A stretch of DNA of 40,039 nt from an uncultured Phascolarctobacterium sp. (lineage in GTDB: Bacteria > Bacillota > Negativicutes > Acidaminococcales > Acidaminococcaceae). This document shows, one piece after another, positions 15,914 to 23,822 of the stretch. The stretch spans positions 1 to 40,039 of the forward strand of contig CANREP010000017.1 of assembly GCA_947629685.1 (NCBI GenBank), written 5' to 3'. Position 1 is the first letter of the stretch. Every line of letters starts with the position of its first letter. The notes under the pieces were generated by a model. It made no database searches and was not told where the DNA came from. It saw nothing but the letters and a program-made list of their open reading frames with translations. Both the position numbers and the translations under genes were made by a program.

Positions 15914-17389
15914 ATGCTGAAAATTATTTATGCTCTGTTAAGTCTTCCGCCTTTGTGCGCGCTTTTGGCGCTTAGCGGGCGTTTTACCAATACGTCCCTG
16001 CACTGGCTGCATCGACTTACGGCTACCGGGGTAGGCGTGTTGGTCTGCCTGCTGCTGGCTGGCTTTAATCCGGCCCGGCCCTTTAATAGCGAATATTTTT
16101 ATCTGGACGCTTTAAACTGCTGGGTATTGATAATTATCACAACGCTTTACATGGCGGCTACCTGGACAGCCCGTTCTTATCTGGTGCGCGAAGAAAAAAG
16201 CGGCGTACTGAAAAATGAGCAGCTGCAGACCGGCAGATATTTTGCTTTGATGCAGATGTTTGTCTGGACGATGTTCATTGTGCTGCTGGTTAAGAATCTG
16301 GGCCTTATGTGGGTAGCAATAGAGGCTACAACCCTTATTTCGGCTTTGCTTATTTCCTTTAAATTTACCCGCAGCGCCTTAGAAGCTACCTGGAAATACA
16401 TCATGGTATGTACAGTCGGCATCTGCCTTGCGCTTTTGGGAACTTTGATTTTGTATTATGCGCAAATAGATGCTTTGGGTAACGATAAACCTCTCAGCTG
16501 GCTCTATCTTTATGAACATGCTGCCGTGCTTGATCCTTCGTTGACTAAGATGGCACTGTTGTTTATCCTGATTGGGTATGGCACAAAGGTAGGTATGGCT
16601 CCCATGCATACCTGGCTGCCCGACGCTTACGCGGAAGCGCCTTCACTGACAAGCGGAATGCTGTCCGGCGCTTTGTGCAGCTGTGCTTTATACGTGCTGC
16701 TGCGTAACCTGGTGATATTGCTGCCGACTGCCGGCGTGGAAATGATGAGCGGGATGCTTCTGTTTTTCGCTGTGCTTACTGTCGCTGTGGCCGTGCCTTT
16801 CGTTGTTGTTCAGCGTGACGTGAAACGTATTTTAGCGTATTCTTCCATGGAAAATATCGGTATTATGGTAGCCGGCGTAGGCGTGTTTACCGCTTTTTCG
16901 CTGAAAGCAGTCATGTTACATATGTACAGCCATGCGCTGATTAAATTTGTATTGTTTTATATCGCCGGCACCATCATTCAGGAGTATCAGACAAGAAATC
17001 TGATGCGTATTCATGGCATGATCAAGGAAGTTTCGCATACAGCGACGCTGTGGCTTATCAGTATGCTTGGCATCCTGGGATTACCGCCGATGGGACTTTT
17101 TTTCAGTAAATTTTATATTCTGACTGCACTTTTTAAAGAAGAACATTGGCTGGCTGGCAGCCTGCTGATTATCCTTTTGGCTGGCGTATTGATCGGTATT
17201 TTATATCACGGGATGCGTATGCTGTGCGATCAGCCGCGCCGTCCTTCTTTGGGTGACCTGCTGGACAGACTGGACACGCCGGTGCTGGCAATTTTGCTGC
17301 TGCTGACCTGTTTTGTAGGCGCAGGCTTTGAAAATATTCCCTGGATCAATAATCTTTTAAATCATGCAGTATTGATAATAGGAAGGTGA
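15914..17389 (+). CDS. hyfF: Group 4 hydrogenase membrane subunit HyfF-like (NuoL/M/N family)
   Basis: This 491-residue polytopic protein of the antiporter-like family shows LGLMWVAIEATTLISALLI (membrane Glu region), GMAPMHTWLPDAYAEAPSLTSGMLSGAL and DVKRILAYSSMENIGIMVAG, the HyfF-type variants of the NuoM signatures. It is the second antiporter-like subunit in this operon; HyfD, a third one in E. coli hyf, is missing. ATG 15914 lies 4 bases after hyfE. It is followed by hyfG after 4 bases. Ion translocated (H+ or Na+) cannot be told. Confidence 0.9.
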   Translation: MLKIIYALLSLPPLCALLALSGRFTNTSLHWLHRLTATGVGVLVCLLLAGFNPARPFNSEYFYLDALNCWVLIIITTLYMAATWTARSYLVREEKSGVLKNEQLQTGRYFALMQMFVWTMFIVLLVKNLGLMWVAIEATTLISALLISFKFTRSALEATWKYIMVCTVGICLALLGTLILYYAQIDALGNDKPLSWLYLYEHAAVLDPSLTKMALLFILIGYGTKVGMAPMHTWLPDAYAEAPSLTSGMLSGALCSCALYVLLRNLVILLPTAGVEMMSGMLLFFAVLTVAVAVPFVVVQRDVKRILAYSSMENIGIMVAGVGVFTAFSLKAVMLHMYSHALIKFVLFYIAGTIIQEYQTRNLMRIHGMIKEVSHTATLWLISMLGILGLPPMGLFFSKFYILTALFKEEHWLAGSLLIILLAGVLIGILYHGMRMLCDQPRRPSLGDLLDRLDTPVLAILLLLTCFVGAGFENIPWINNLLNHAVLIIGR

Positions 17390-17393
17390 TAAC

Positions 17394-18899
17394 GTGCTGC
17401 AGGTACAACCGGAAAATTTACGCGGTGCTGCCAATATTTTCAGTGCCGCAGGGAAAAATCCTCTGGCTGCCATGTTCGGCGCGGATGAAACCTTGCGCGG
17501 CGGCGGCCTTGCTATTTATTGTTTGTTTTATAATGCTGAAAAAAGAGATATGGACATTTTAAAAGCGGAATTTTCGGCAGACGGTGATCTCAGTTATCCG
17601 TCATTGACGCCGATTTTACCTGCTGCAGCCTGGTATGAACGGGAACTGCATGATATGTTCGGATTTATCCCTCGTGAGCATCCTGACCTGCGCCCATTGG
17701 TGCTGCATGAAACTTTTCCTGAAGATTTTCATCCGCTGTTGAAAAAATATCCTGTAGATTATCAGGTTAGAGGCAGCAGAAAATACGAAATGCTTACTTC
17801 TGCCGGTGAAGGCTTGTATGAAGTGCCTGTAGGGCCTATCCATGCAGGCATCATCGAGCCGGGACATTTCCGTTTCAGTCAGGCTGGGGAAGCCATGCTG
17901 CAGCTGGATGCCAAGCTTTTTTATACGCATCGCGGTATTGAAAAGGCTGTGGAAGGTAAAACGCCTTTTGAGGCATTGCCGTTAGTGGAACGTATCTGCG
18001 GCGCGTGCAGCGTAGCTAATACGCTGAGCTTCTGTCAGGCAGTAGAAAAGCTTTCAGAGGCCGATGTTCCCAGAAAAGCATGGCTGATACGCACTTTAGC
18101 GGCGGAAATGGAACGCTTATACAATCATGTCGGCGATACCGGCAACGTGTGCGCCGGCGTCGGCTTTTCGCCTGTCATCAGTATGGGCAGCCGGCTGAAA
18201 GAATACCTGATGCAGCTGAATGAAATGCTGGCGGGAAACCGTTTTTTGCGTGGACTTATTGTGCCTGGCGGTGTAAACTGCGATGTAGATGAAAACTGTC
18301 TGGAAGAAATAGATGAAGTTCTGCGTGAGCTGGAAAAGGAATACAGAGATATTGTCCATATCATGTGGGAACAGAATAATTTCGTCAACAGGATACGCAC
18401 TACCGGCATTATCAGGCAGAATACGGCCTTTGAACTGGCTATGGTTGGCGTAGGCGCGCGTGCCAGCGGCAGCGTCCGTGACAGCAGAAAAGATATAGGG
18501 TTTGGTATTTACGACGAACTTGATTTTGCTGTTGTTACAGAAACCGCGGGAGATGTTGAAGCGCGTATCAAAGTTCGTGTTGGCGAAGTATACGAAAGTA
18601 TAAAACTGATAAAACAGCTGATAAGTAAGTTGCGTAAGGAGCCGGAAGGCAGTTTGTGCGTCGATTTGGGAATGCTGCGGACGCTGGAAGGAAGTTGGGG
18701 CATCAGCGAATCTGCTCGAGGTGATAATCTGCACTGGCTGATGCTGGATGAAGAAGGACGCATCGACAGATTATTTGTCAGATCCGCTTCGTATCCTAAC
18801 TGGCCGGCATTGACACTGGCCGTCCAGGGAGATATCATACCTGACTTTCCGCTGATAAATAAAAGCTTTGAACTGTGTTATGCATGTCTTGACCGTTAG
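17394..18899 (+). CDS. hyfG: [NiFe] hydrogenase large subunit HyfG-like (NuoC-NuoD fusion)
   Basis: The 501-residue product fuses a NuoC-like domain (about 1-125, with WYERELHDMFGFIP) to the NuoD/large-subunit domain carrying the NiFe site. The first Ni-ligand motif is RICGAC (Cys202, Cys205) and the second is LCYACLDR (Cys495, Cys498), so all four Ni-binding cysteines are present. Two oddities appear: the usual His after the first motif is Asn209, and the protein stops right at CLDR with no C-terminal peptide, so no endopeptidase cleavage would be needed during maturation. The Pro before the third Cys is also replaced (ELC). GTG 17394 has GAAGGTGATAA upstream. It should be cytoplasmic, docked on HyfC with the small subunit. 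Confidence 0.9.
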   Translation: MLQVQPENLRGAANIFSAAGKNPLAAMFGADETLRGGGLAIYCLFYNAEKRDMDILKAEFSADGDLSYPSLTPILPAAAWYERELHDMFGFIPREHPDLRPLVLHETFPEDFHPLLKKYPVDYQVRGSRKYEMLTSAGEGLYEVPVGPIHAGIIEPGHFRFSQAGEAMLQLDAKLFYTHRGIEKAVEGKTPFEALPLVERICGACSVANTLSFCQAVEKLSEADVPRKAWLIRTLAAEMERLYNHVGDTGNVCAGVGFSPVISMGSRLKEYLMQLNEMLAGNRFLRGLIVPGGVNCDVDENCLEEIDEVLRELEKEYRDIVHIMWEQNNFVNRIRTTGIIRQNTAFELAMVGVGARASGSVRDSRKDIGFGIYDELDFAVVTETAGDVEARIKVRVGEVYESIKLIKQLISKLRKEPEGSLCVDLGMLRTLEGSWGISESARGDNLHWLMLDEEGRIDRLFVRSASYPNWPALTLAVQGDIIPDFPLINKSFELCYACLDR

Positions 18900-18914
18900 G
18901 AGGAGATATTTATT

Positions 18915-19637
18915 ATGTTGAAAATGATAGAGGCTATTTTAGCCAAAAGAATAGTCACTGAAAATATTTCTTTCTCCGGGCACAAAAGAATGCGAGGACA
19001 GCTGCAGTGCTTAAATAACTGTGACGGCTGCGGCAACTGCAGTGCTGTCTGCCCTGTGCAGGCTATTACTATACAGGATGGCAAACCTGCCGTAGACTAT
19101 AAAAAATGTATTTTTTGCGGACGTTGCGTAGAGACTTGTATACAGGGAGCATTACAGCACAGTAATAAGGATGTCATGGGCAATGTACTGACGGAGACGC
19201 AGATACAGATAGGTGAAATGATTACAGCTAAGCTTGGCAGATCTCTGCATGTGCGTCATCTTGACGCAGGCAGTTGTAATGCCTGCGATTTTGAAATGGG
19301 TGCGCTGAGCAATCCTATATATGACCTGCACAGATTTGGTATAGCATTTGTTGCTTCTCCCAGACATGCTGATATGCTGATGGTGACTGGCGTAGTTACA
19401 CGTAATCTTGAACAGGCACTGCGCATGACTTATGAGGCTATGCCGGAACCCAAATTGGTAATGGCCTGCGGCGCGTGTGCCTGCGGCGGGGCTACTTATG
19501 GCGCTACTTACGCTGTCTGCGGCAGCGCAGCTGATATAGTTCCGGTGGATATTGCCGTGCCTGGATGTCCTCCCAGGCCCAGTTCAATGATAGCTGCTAT
19601 GTGCGCGGCTGCTGATATTCTGGCTGAGCGTTTATAA
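18915..19637 (+). CDS. Fused ferredoxin-like and hydrogenase small subunit (HyfH-HyfI)
   Basis: One 240-residue chain joins a two-cluster ferredoxin domain to a NuoB/HycG-type small subunit. The N-terminal part has CDGCGNCSAVCP (Cys36, 39, 42, 46) and CIFCGRCVETC (Cys65, 68, 71, 75), for two [4Fe-4S] clusters. The C-terminal part has SCNACDFEM (Cys121, Cys124), CGACACGG (Cys188 likely ligand) and PGCPPRP (Cys218), the four ligands of the proximal cluster. In E. coli these are separate proteins HycF/HyfH and HycG/HyfI. GGAGGAG precedes ATG 18915. It ends the hydrogenase operon; no clear terminator is seen before the argA promoter. Confidence 0.9.
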   Translation: MLKMIEAILAKRIVTENISFSGHKRMRGQLQCLNNCDGCGNCSAVCPVQAITIQDGKPAVDYKKCIFCGRCVETCIQGALQHSNKDVMGNVLTETQIQIGEMITAKLGRSLHVRHLDAGSCNACDFEMGALSNPIYDLHRFGIAFVASPRHADMLMVTGVVTRNLEQALRMTYEAMPEPKLVMACGACACGGATYGATYAVCGSAADIVPVDIAVPGCPPRPSSMIAAMCAAADILAERL

Positions 19638-19661
19638 TCTGCTGATATTTTGTAAAAAATA

Positions 19662-19690
19662 TTGTCTAAACTGCTGATGAGTGCTAAGAT
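19662..19690 (+). promoter_or_regulatory. Promoter of the argA-type gene
   Basis: TTGTCT (19662-19667), a 17-base spacer and TAAGAT (19685-19690), about 30 bases before the start codon. Confidence 0.55.
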
Positions 19691-19720
19691 ATCAGTATAC
19701 TTTTTGAGGAGTTGTTTAAG

Positions 19721-20206
19721 ATGATTACTTACAGAGCTGCAAAATTCAGTGATGTTGAAAATATACATAAGCTTTTGAATGATTATGCCCGTGAAGGTTT
19801 GATGTTACCGCGTTCGCGCAACAGTATTTATGAAAATTTGCGCGATTATATCGTTGCTGTGGAAAATAATCGACTGATTGGCTGCGGAGCGCTGCATTTC
19901 GTCTGGGATAAGCTGGCAGAAATACGTTCTTTGGCTGTTGACCCGGATTTAAAATGCTCTGGTATCGGCCGCAGGATAGTTGCTTTGTTAGAGCAGGAGG
20001 GCATCGAGCGAGGTGTAAAAATGTTCTTTACTCTGACCTATCAACCTGGCTTTTTCTCTAAATGCGATTATATTGAGACTGCAAAAGAAAAATTGCCGCA
20101 GAAAGTTTGGAAAGAATGTGTTTACTGTCCTCAGTATCCGTACTGTAATGAGATTGCCTTTGTAAAGACCACGGTTGATTATCAGCCGGGAGATGTCATG
20201 TTCTAA
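19721..20206 (+). CDS. argA: GNAT N-acetyltransferase, short N-acetylglutamate synthase type
   Basis: This 161-residue single-domain GNAT protein matches the short N-acetylglutamate synthase group, which acetylates glutamate with acetyl-CoA for arginine synthesis. Visible landmarks are MITYRAAKFSDVENIHKLLN, LAEIRSLAVDPDLKCSGIG (acetyl-CoA loop region), ALLEQEGIERGVKMFFTLTYQPGFF split across the core, and the distinctive end KVWKECVYCPQYPYCNEIAF with a Cys pattern typical of this group. ATG 19721 has TGAGGAG upstream. No other arg genes are in the window, so the assignment rests on family resemblance. tRNA-Leu follows on its own promoter. Confidence 0.75.
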   Translation: MITYRAAKFSDVENIHKLLNDYAREGLMLPRSRNSIYENLRDYIVAVENNRLIGCGALHFVWDKLAEIRSLAVDPDLKCSGIGRRIVALLEQEGIERGVKMFFTLTYQPGFFSKCDYIETAKEKLPQKVWKECVYCPQYPYCNEIAFVKTTVDYQPGDVMF

Positions 20207-20221
20207 TTTTAGTAAAACATA

Positions 20222-20250
20222 TTGACATCTCAATTATAAAAGAGTATAAT
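20222..20250 (+). promoter_or_regulatory. Consensus promoter of tRNA-Leu
   Basis: TTGACA (20222-20227), 17-base spacer, TATAAT (20245-20250): an exact consensus promoter 31 bases before the tRNA 5' end. Confidence 0.88.
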
Positions 20251-20281
20251 ACTCATTGTTCCGAGTTAATTGGAATAATTT

Positions 20282-20369
20282 GCCGAAGTGGCGGAATTGG
20301 CAGACGCACTTGACTCAAAATCAAGCGTAGTAGCCCTACGTGCCGGTTCGAGTCCGGCCTTCGGCACCA
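20282..20369 (+). tRNA. tRNA-Leu (anticodon CAA)
   Basis: Acceptor strands GCCGAAG (20282-20288) and CTTCGGC (20359-20365) pair perfectly, followed by A and an encoded CCA (20367-20369). The anticodon stem CTTGA/TCAAG encloses loop CTCAAAA with anticodon CAA at 20316-20318, reading UUG. A long class II variable arm (GTAG/CTAC) and the GGTTCGAGTCC T-arm are present. The - strand recombinase remnant reads into its 3' end. Confidence 0.97.
20336..20369 (+). other. Probable attachment-site half at the tRNA-Leu 3' end
   Basis: The recombinase reading frame on the - strand crosses the junction just after CCA (20369) and ends with the antisense tRNA sequence (AEGRTRTGT), stopping at 20336. This is what is expected if an element inserted here using the tRNA 3' end as the crossover region. 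No second copy of this segment was seen within the window, so the partner site is not identified. Confidence 0.4.
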
Positions 20370-20383
20370 GCCATATCTAAAAT

Positions 20384-20416
20384 TCTCTCTGTGGTTAACT
20401 GCAGAGAGATTTTTTT
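20384..20416 (+). terminator. Terminator downstream of tRNA-Leu, inside the recombinase remnant
   Basis: TCTCTCTG (20384-20391) pairs with CAGAGAGA (20402-20409), 10-base loop, then seven T (20410-20416). It lies 15 bases past the tRNA end, on DNA that also encodes the recombinase C terminus in antisense. Confidence 0.8.
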
Positions 20417-21459
20417 ATTATCTACAACAACCTTATCAACAAATAAATTAATTAAAATTTGTTGCGCATCAACATCTTTGTTAGAATAAACGTCCTCATG
20501 TAAATTATTGAGAATGTCTAAAAGTTCTTTTTGAGTAATGATATGCATATCTTTAGAGCTATTGTTATGTATTTTATTTTGAATAATTTTTATTTCAGTT
20601 TTTAGTTTGTTAATTCGACTAATAATAAATTCATCAGCTTCGCCGTTTTCTACCAACTCATATAGATTATTGAGCTTTCGTTCTGCAGTTGCTTTTTCTT
20701 GTTCAAGAATTGAAGTTTTTTCTGAAACTGTTTTAACAAAATTTTCATATTCCTTAGATAAAAATCGAGAAATATTTTCTTTAGCAATAGGAGAAAATAT
20801 TTCTTTTTCTATTTTCTCCAGTATTAATTTTTCGACAGCATCTCTGCTCAACCGTGATTGTGGGCATTTATCTGTGACTATTCGCTCATGTCTATTGCAA
20901 TTATAATAAATATACTCTTTTTTATGGCTTGTTGTTCTGTGTCCAGTCATTGTTGATCCACAATGGCCGCAAAAAATTTTACCGGATAATAAGTAATGTG
21001 CCTTTGCTTTGTAGGAACCAGCTTTTTTCTTATTATGCTGCTTAATTTCTTGGGCGATTTTAAAGTCGCTTTTGCTGATAATTGCCGGAATAGCATCCTC
21101 AATCCTGATAAAGTCATCAGCAGGGGAGTCAACATGCATGTTGCGCGGCCTGTTTTCCTTTCTGTTGGTTTTATTAAACGTATAGGTGCCAGTATACTTC
21201 TCATTACCTAAAATGTCATACAGGCTATTTTTACCGGAATTTCGGCCTTCACGAGTTTTGAAGCCCTTGGCGGCAAGAGCGCGTGCTATAGATCCGTAAC
21301 CATGGCCAGAAATATACATGGTAAATATAAGTTTTACGGCTTCTGCTTCTGTTGGTTCAATCACATAACACTTATGTATTACAACTGCCGGATAAAGCGC
21401 CAATGGCATCTGAAGGTATAATAGCTATAAAGCCAATACAAAATTAGATTTAAGTCATT

Positions 21460-21978
21460 TTAAATTATTAATTTCGTGTTCAGTACCTTTTCGTAAGCTA
21501 TTTTGCTGCTGCCTTGAAAAATTACCGTTCCGCAGTTGCTATAGCCATTCTTTGCCAATATGTGCTGCATACGTTTATTGCCAAAATCTGTGTCCACGCG
21601 TATACTGGTGATGTTTTTTGAAAGGCAAAGCTGTTCGATCATTTGAAAAGCTGCCGTTGAAATACCAAGGTTTCTGAACTCGCTGCTGAACGCCATACGG
21701 TGGATAACAGCGTATGCCTTAGTTGTCAGCCATTGCCCCTGTATATGCTGATAAGCTGGTTCACCGTCAAAATCAATGCACATATAGCCTGCGATTTGTC
21801 CGTCTTTTTTTAGTACATAACCCTTCTTGCTGCGAATATCATTGCTAATCGTTTCCATATTAGGATATTCGTTAGTCCATTGGGTAAACCCCTGTTCTTT
21901 TTGAAAGTTTTTGGCGTCTTCTATTATTTGCAGATAGGTGTCGATTTCTGCAGCTGTTGCCGGTGTAAGTGTGTACAT
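21460..21978 (-). CDS. GNAT family N-acetyltransferase
   Basis: A 172-residue single-domain GNAT protein. The opening YTLTPATAAEIDTYLQIIEDAKNF and WTNEYPNMETISNDI resemble a common group of uncharacterised Firmicutes acetyltransferases. The core strand RMAFSSEFRNLGISTAAFQMIEQ holds the acetyl-CoA pyrophosphate loop (a weak R/Q-x-x-G-x-G/A form, here RNLGIS), and RVDTDFGNKRMQHILAKNGY is the characteristic helix before the last strand. The acceptor is unknown. AAGGAGG lies 5-7 bases upstream of ATG on the - strand. Its own promoter lies at 22032-22060, divergent from the nucleotidase gene. It may be cargo or a neighbour of the recombinase remnant; no evidence decides. Confidence 0.85.
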   Translation of the reverse strand: MYTLTPATAAEIDTYLQIIEDAKNFQKEQGFTQWTNEYPNMETISNDIRSKKGYVLKKDGQIAGYMCIDFDGEPAYQHIQGQWLTTKAYAVIHRMAFSSEFRNLGISTAAFQMIEQLCLSKNITSIRVDTDFGNKRMQHILAKNGYSNCGTVIFQGSSKIAYEKVLNTKLII

Positions 21979-22031
21979 AATATCCTCCTTATATAATGTC
22001 TTTAAGTTTGTGTTTCTTGTAGTTATTTTCT

Positions 22032-22060
22032 ATAATAACATTAATTGCATTTTAAAACAA
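22032..22060 (-). promoter_or_regulatory. Promoter of the - strand GNAT gene
   Basis: On the - strand, TTGTTT (22060-22055), a 17-base spacer and TATTAT (22037-22032), about 53 bases before the GNAT start. Confidence 0.5.
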
Positions 22061-22079
22061 ATTTGCGATTTTAAAATCA

Positions 22080-22108
22080 TTGTCTTACATTTTAGAGAGT
22101 AATAAAAT
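22080..22108 (+). promoter_or_regulatory. Promoter of the 5'-nucleotidase gene
   Basis: TTGTCT (22080-22085), 17-base spacer, TAAAAT (22103-22108), 44 bases before the start codon; divergent from the GNAT promoter. Confidence 0.55.
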
Positions 22109-22152
22109 CTTATCGTTTTATTCAGGTGTTTTTAGAGAAGGGAATATTAAGA

Positions 22153-23769
22153 ATGAAAAAATTTGTCAGTAAGCTGTTATTATTGTTAGTTGTTGTCATT
22201 AGCATATGCTTGCTGCCGGTATTTGTCTTGGCAGCTGATAAAAATATCATAATACTTCATACTAACGATATTCACTGTGGGGTAGAAGATAATATTGGTA
22301 TGGCGGCGCTGGCGCAATATAAAAAAGAATTGAGCAAAAATAATTGTGTCCTGCTGGTTGATTCCGGAGATGCGATTCAGGGAACGCCGCTGGGAAAATT
22401 GTCTGAAGGGGAAGCAATAATCAAGATTATGAATACTGTTGGTTATGATTTTGCAGTTCCTGGTAACCACGAATTTGATTACAGTATGGATAGATTTAGC
22501 CAATTAGCGGAACAGTTGTCGTGTGGGTATTACAGTGCCAATTTGCTGGACAAGAATACGGGGAAAACAGTTTTGCCGCCGTATAAGATTTTTGATTTTG
22601 CCGGAACGAAGTTAGCTTTTATCGGCGCTACCACGCCGGAAACACTTGTTTCCTCTACACCTGCTTATTTTCAGGATGAAAATGGGAAATTTAGGTATGA
22701 TTTCTGTGAGGGAAGAGACGGTAAGAAACTTTATAAACAGCTGCAGCAAAATATTGATGAAGTAAAAAGGCAAGGAGCAGAATATGTATTTTTAGTCGCG
22801 CATTTCGGGCTTAATGGTACGTTGCCGTATTACAGCAGTGCAGCTGTGATAAGCAATACGGACGGGTTAACAGCTGTATTAGACGGTCATTCCCATGAAC
22901 AAGTCGACGGTATAGACTTGCTTGATAAAAAAGGCCGCGTCGTCTTATTAGGACAGACGGGCACCAAACTGCAAAGCTTTGGTCAGTTGACGCTGAAAAC
23001 TGATGGGAATATAGATTATAAACTGGTAAAAAATCTTGAGAAAGAAGATGATGGGGTCTGCAAACTGATTACTGAGGAAAAAGCTGCATATGCCTCTTTG
23101 TTACAGGAGCCTGTAGGCAAGGCAATGGTGCCGCTATATGTAAATGATCCGGCGACAGGAAAAAGGATAGTACGCAGTAAGGAATGCAGTATGGGTGACT
23201 TGGTTGCTGATGCTTATCGCGTTGTTCTGGAAACAGATGCCGCAATAGTAAACGGTGGAGGGATCAGGGCTGATTTTAAAACAGGCGTGTTTAATTATAA
23301 TGATGTTTTACAAGCGCTGCCCTTCGGCAATATGTGCGTGGCAATCGAGGTAACAGGCCAGCAGCTTTTGGATGCACTGGAGATGGGAGCTGCTGATTAT
23401 CCTCAGGAAAGCGGGGCATTTTTCCAGGTTTCAGGTATTTCGTATATGGTTGACAGCAGCGTGCCTTCCTCAGTGGTAAAAGATGAAAAAGGCAACTTCA
23501 ATGGAGTTGACGGGCCGTATCGGGTAAAAAATGTTAAGATAGGAAACAGACCGCTGGAAATCGACAGAAAATATACTTTAGCCGGTAGTTCTTATATACT
23601 TAGAGACGGCGGAAATGGTATGACAATGTTTAAAGGAGCAAGAATCCTTCAGCCTGCTGCCGGCAGTGAAACAGATATTTTTATTGAATATGTCCAAAAT
23701 CATTTAGACGCAGTTATCGGTGCAGAATATGCCGAGCCTTACGGAAATGGCAGAATAATGCTGAAATGA
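22153..23769 (+). CDS. Exported 5'-nucleotidase / UDP-sugar hydrolase-like metallophosphatase
   Basis: This 538-residue exported phosphoesterase of the UshA/YfkN family hydrolyses nucleotide phosphate esters outside the cytoplasm. A signal peptide (KKFVSKLLLLLVVVIS, cleaved near VLAADK) is followed by a calcineurin-like metallophosphatase domain with LHTNDIHCG (Asp39, His41), DSGDAIQG (Asp70), PGNHEFDY (Asn105, His106) and DGHSHEQVDG. The C-terminal 5'-nucleotidase domain has VNGGGIRADF and NDVLQALPFGN, the substrate-binding part. No LPXTG anchor or membrane tail is seen, consistent with a periplasmic location in a diderm. ATG 22153 is chosen because it begins the signal peptide; a longer in-frame start exists at 22126. 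Exact substrate unknown. Confidence 0.9.
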   Translation: MKKFVSKLLLLLVVVISICLLPVFVLAADKNIIILHTNDIHCGVEDNIGMAALAQYKKELSKNNCVLLVDSGDAIQGTPLGKLSEGEAIIKIMNTVGYDFAVPGNHEFDYSMDRFSQLAEQLSCGYYSANLLDKNTGKTVLPPYKIFDFAGTKLAFIGATTPETLVSSTPAYFQDENGKFRYDFCEGRDGKKLYKQLQQNIDEVKRQGAEYVFLVAHFGLNGTLPYYSSAAVISNTDGLTAVLDGHSHEQVDGIDLLDKKGRVVLLGQTGTKLQSFGQLTLKTDGNIDYKLVKNLEKEDDGVCKLITEEKAAYASLLQEPVGKAMVPLYVNDPATGKRIVRSKECSMGDLVADAYRVVLETDAAIVNGGGIRADFKTGVFNYNDVLQALPFGNMCVAIEVTGQQLLDALEMGAADYPQESGAFFQVSGISYMVDSSVPSSVVKDEKGNFNGVDGPYRVKNVKIGNRPLEIDRKYTLAGSSYILRDGGNGMTMFKGARILQPAAGSETDIFIEYVQNHLDAVIGAEYAEPYGNGRIMLK

Positions 23770-23785
23770 TGCGGTGAGTGCTTAT

Positions 23786-23814
23786 TTGACTTATATTTTC
23801 ATATATGTTAAACT
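23786..23814 (+). promoter_or_regulatory. Promoter of rnpB
   Basis: TTGACT (23786-23791), 17-base spacer, TAAACT (23809-23814), predicting a start near 23821, right at the RNase P RNA 5' end. Confidence 0.75.
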
Positions 23815-23822
23815 AAAATACG

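Larger units (their letters stand above)
20336..21409 (-). pseudogene. Large serine recombinase, C-terminal remnant
   Basis: The frame encodes about 357 residues of a large serine recombinase without its catalytic N-terminal resolvase domain (about 140 residues with the nucleophilic Ser are missing). What remains, in order, is the Recombinase domain (YVIEPTEAEAVKLIF through GNEKYTGTYTFNKT), a zinc beta-ribbon (FCGHCGSTM with later NCNRHE and DKC ligands), a Glu/Lys-rich coiled coil (about residues 218-275), and a C-terminal tail ending AEGRTRTGT, which is antisense tRNA-Leu. A TAG lies in frame five codons before the ATG and there is no Shine-Dalgarno. The region is more AT-rich than its neighbours. 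It is most likely a dead integrase left by an element at this tRNA gene. Confidence 0.82.

Noticed and set aside
12402-19637. Reading the membrane operon as respiratory complex I (nuo)
   Set aside because: Large subunit keeps four Ni-binding cysteines, NuoC-NuoD are fused, and HyfE/HyfF-type subunits replace NuoA/J/N; hydrogenase fits better.
21460-21978. GNAT gene as toxin of a toxin-antitoxin pair (TacT-like)
   Set aside because: No RHH/DUF1778-type antitoxin gene precedes it, and it has its own promoter and strong ribosome site.
21410-22000. Search for a second copy of the tRNA-Leu 3' end marking the far end of an integrated element
   Set aside because: No matching repeat was seen by eye, so no element boundaries can be given.
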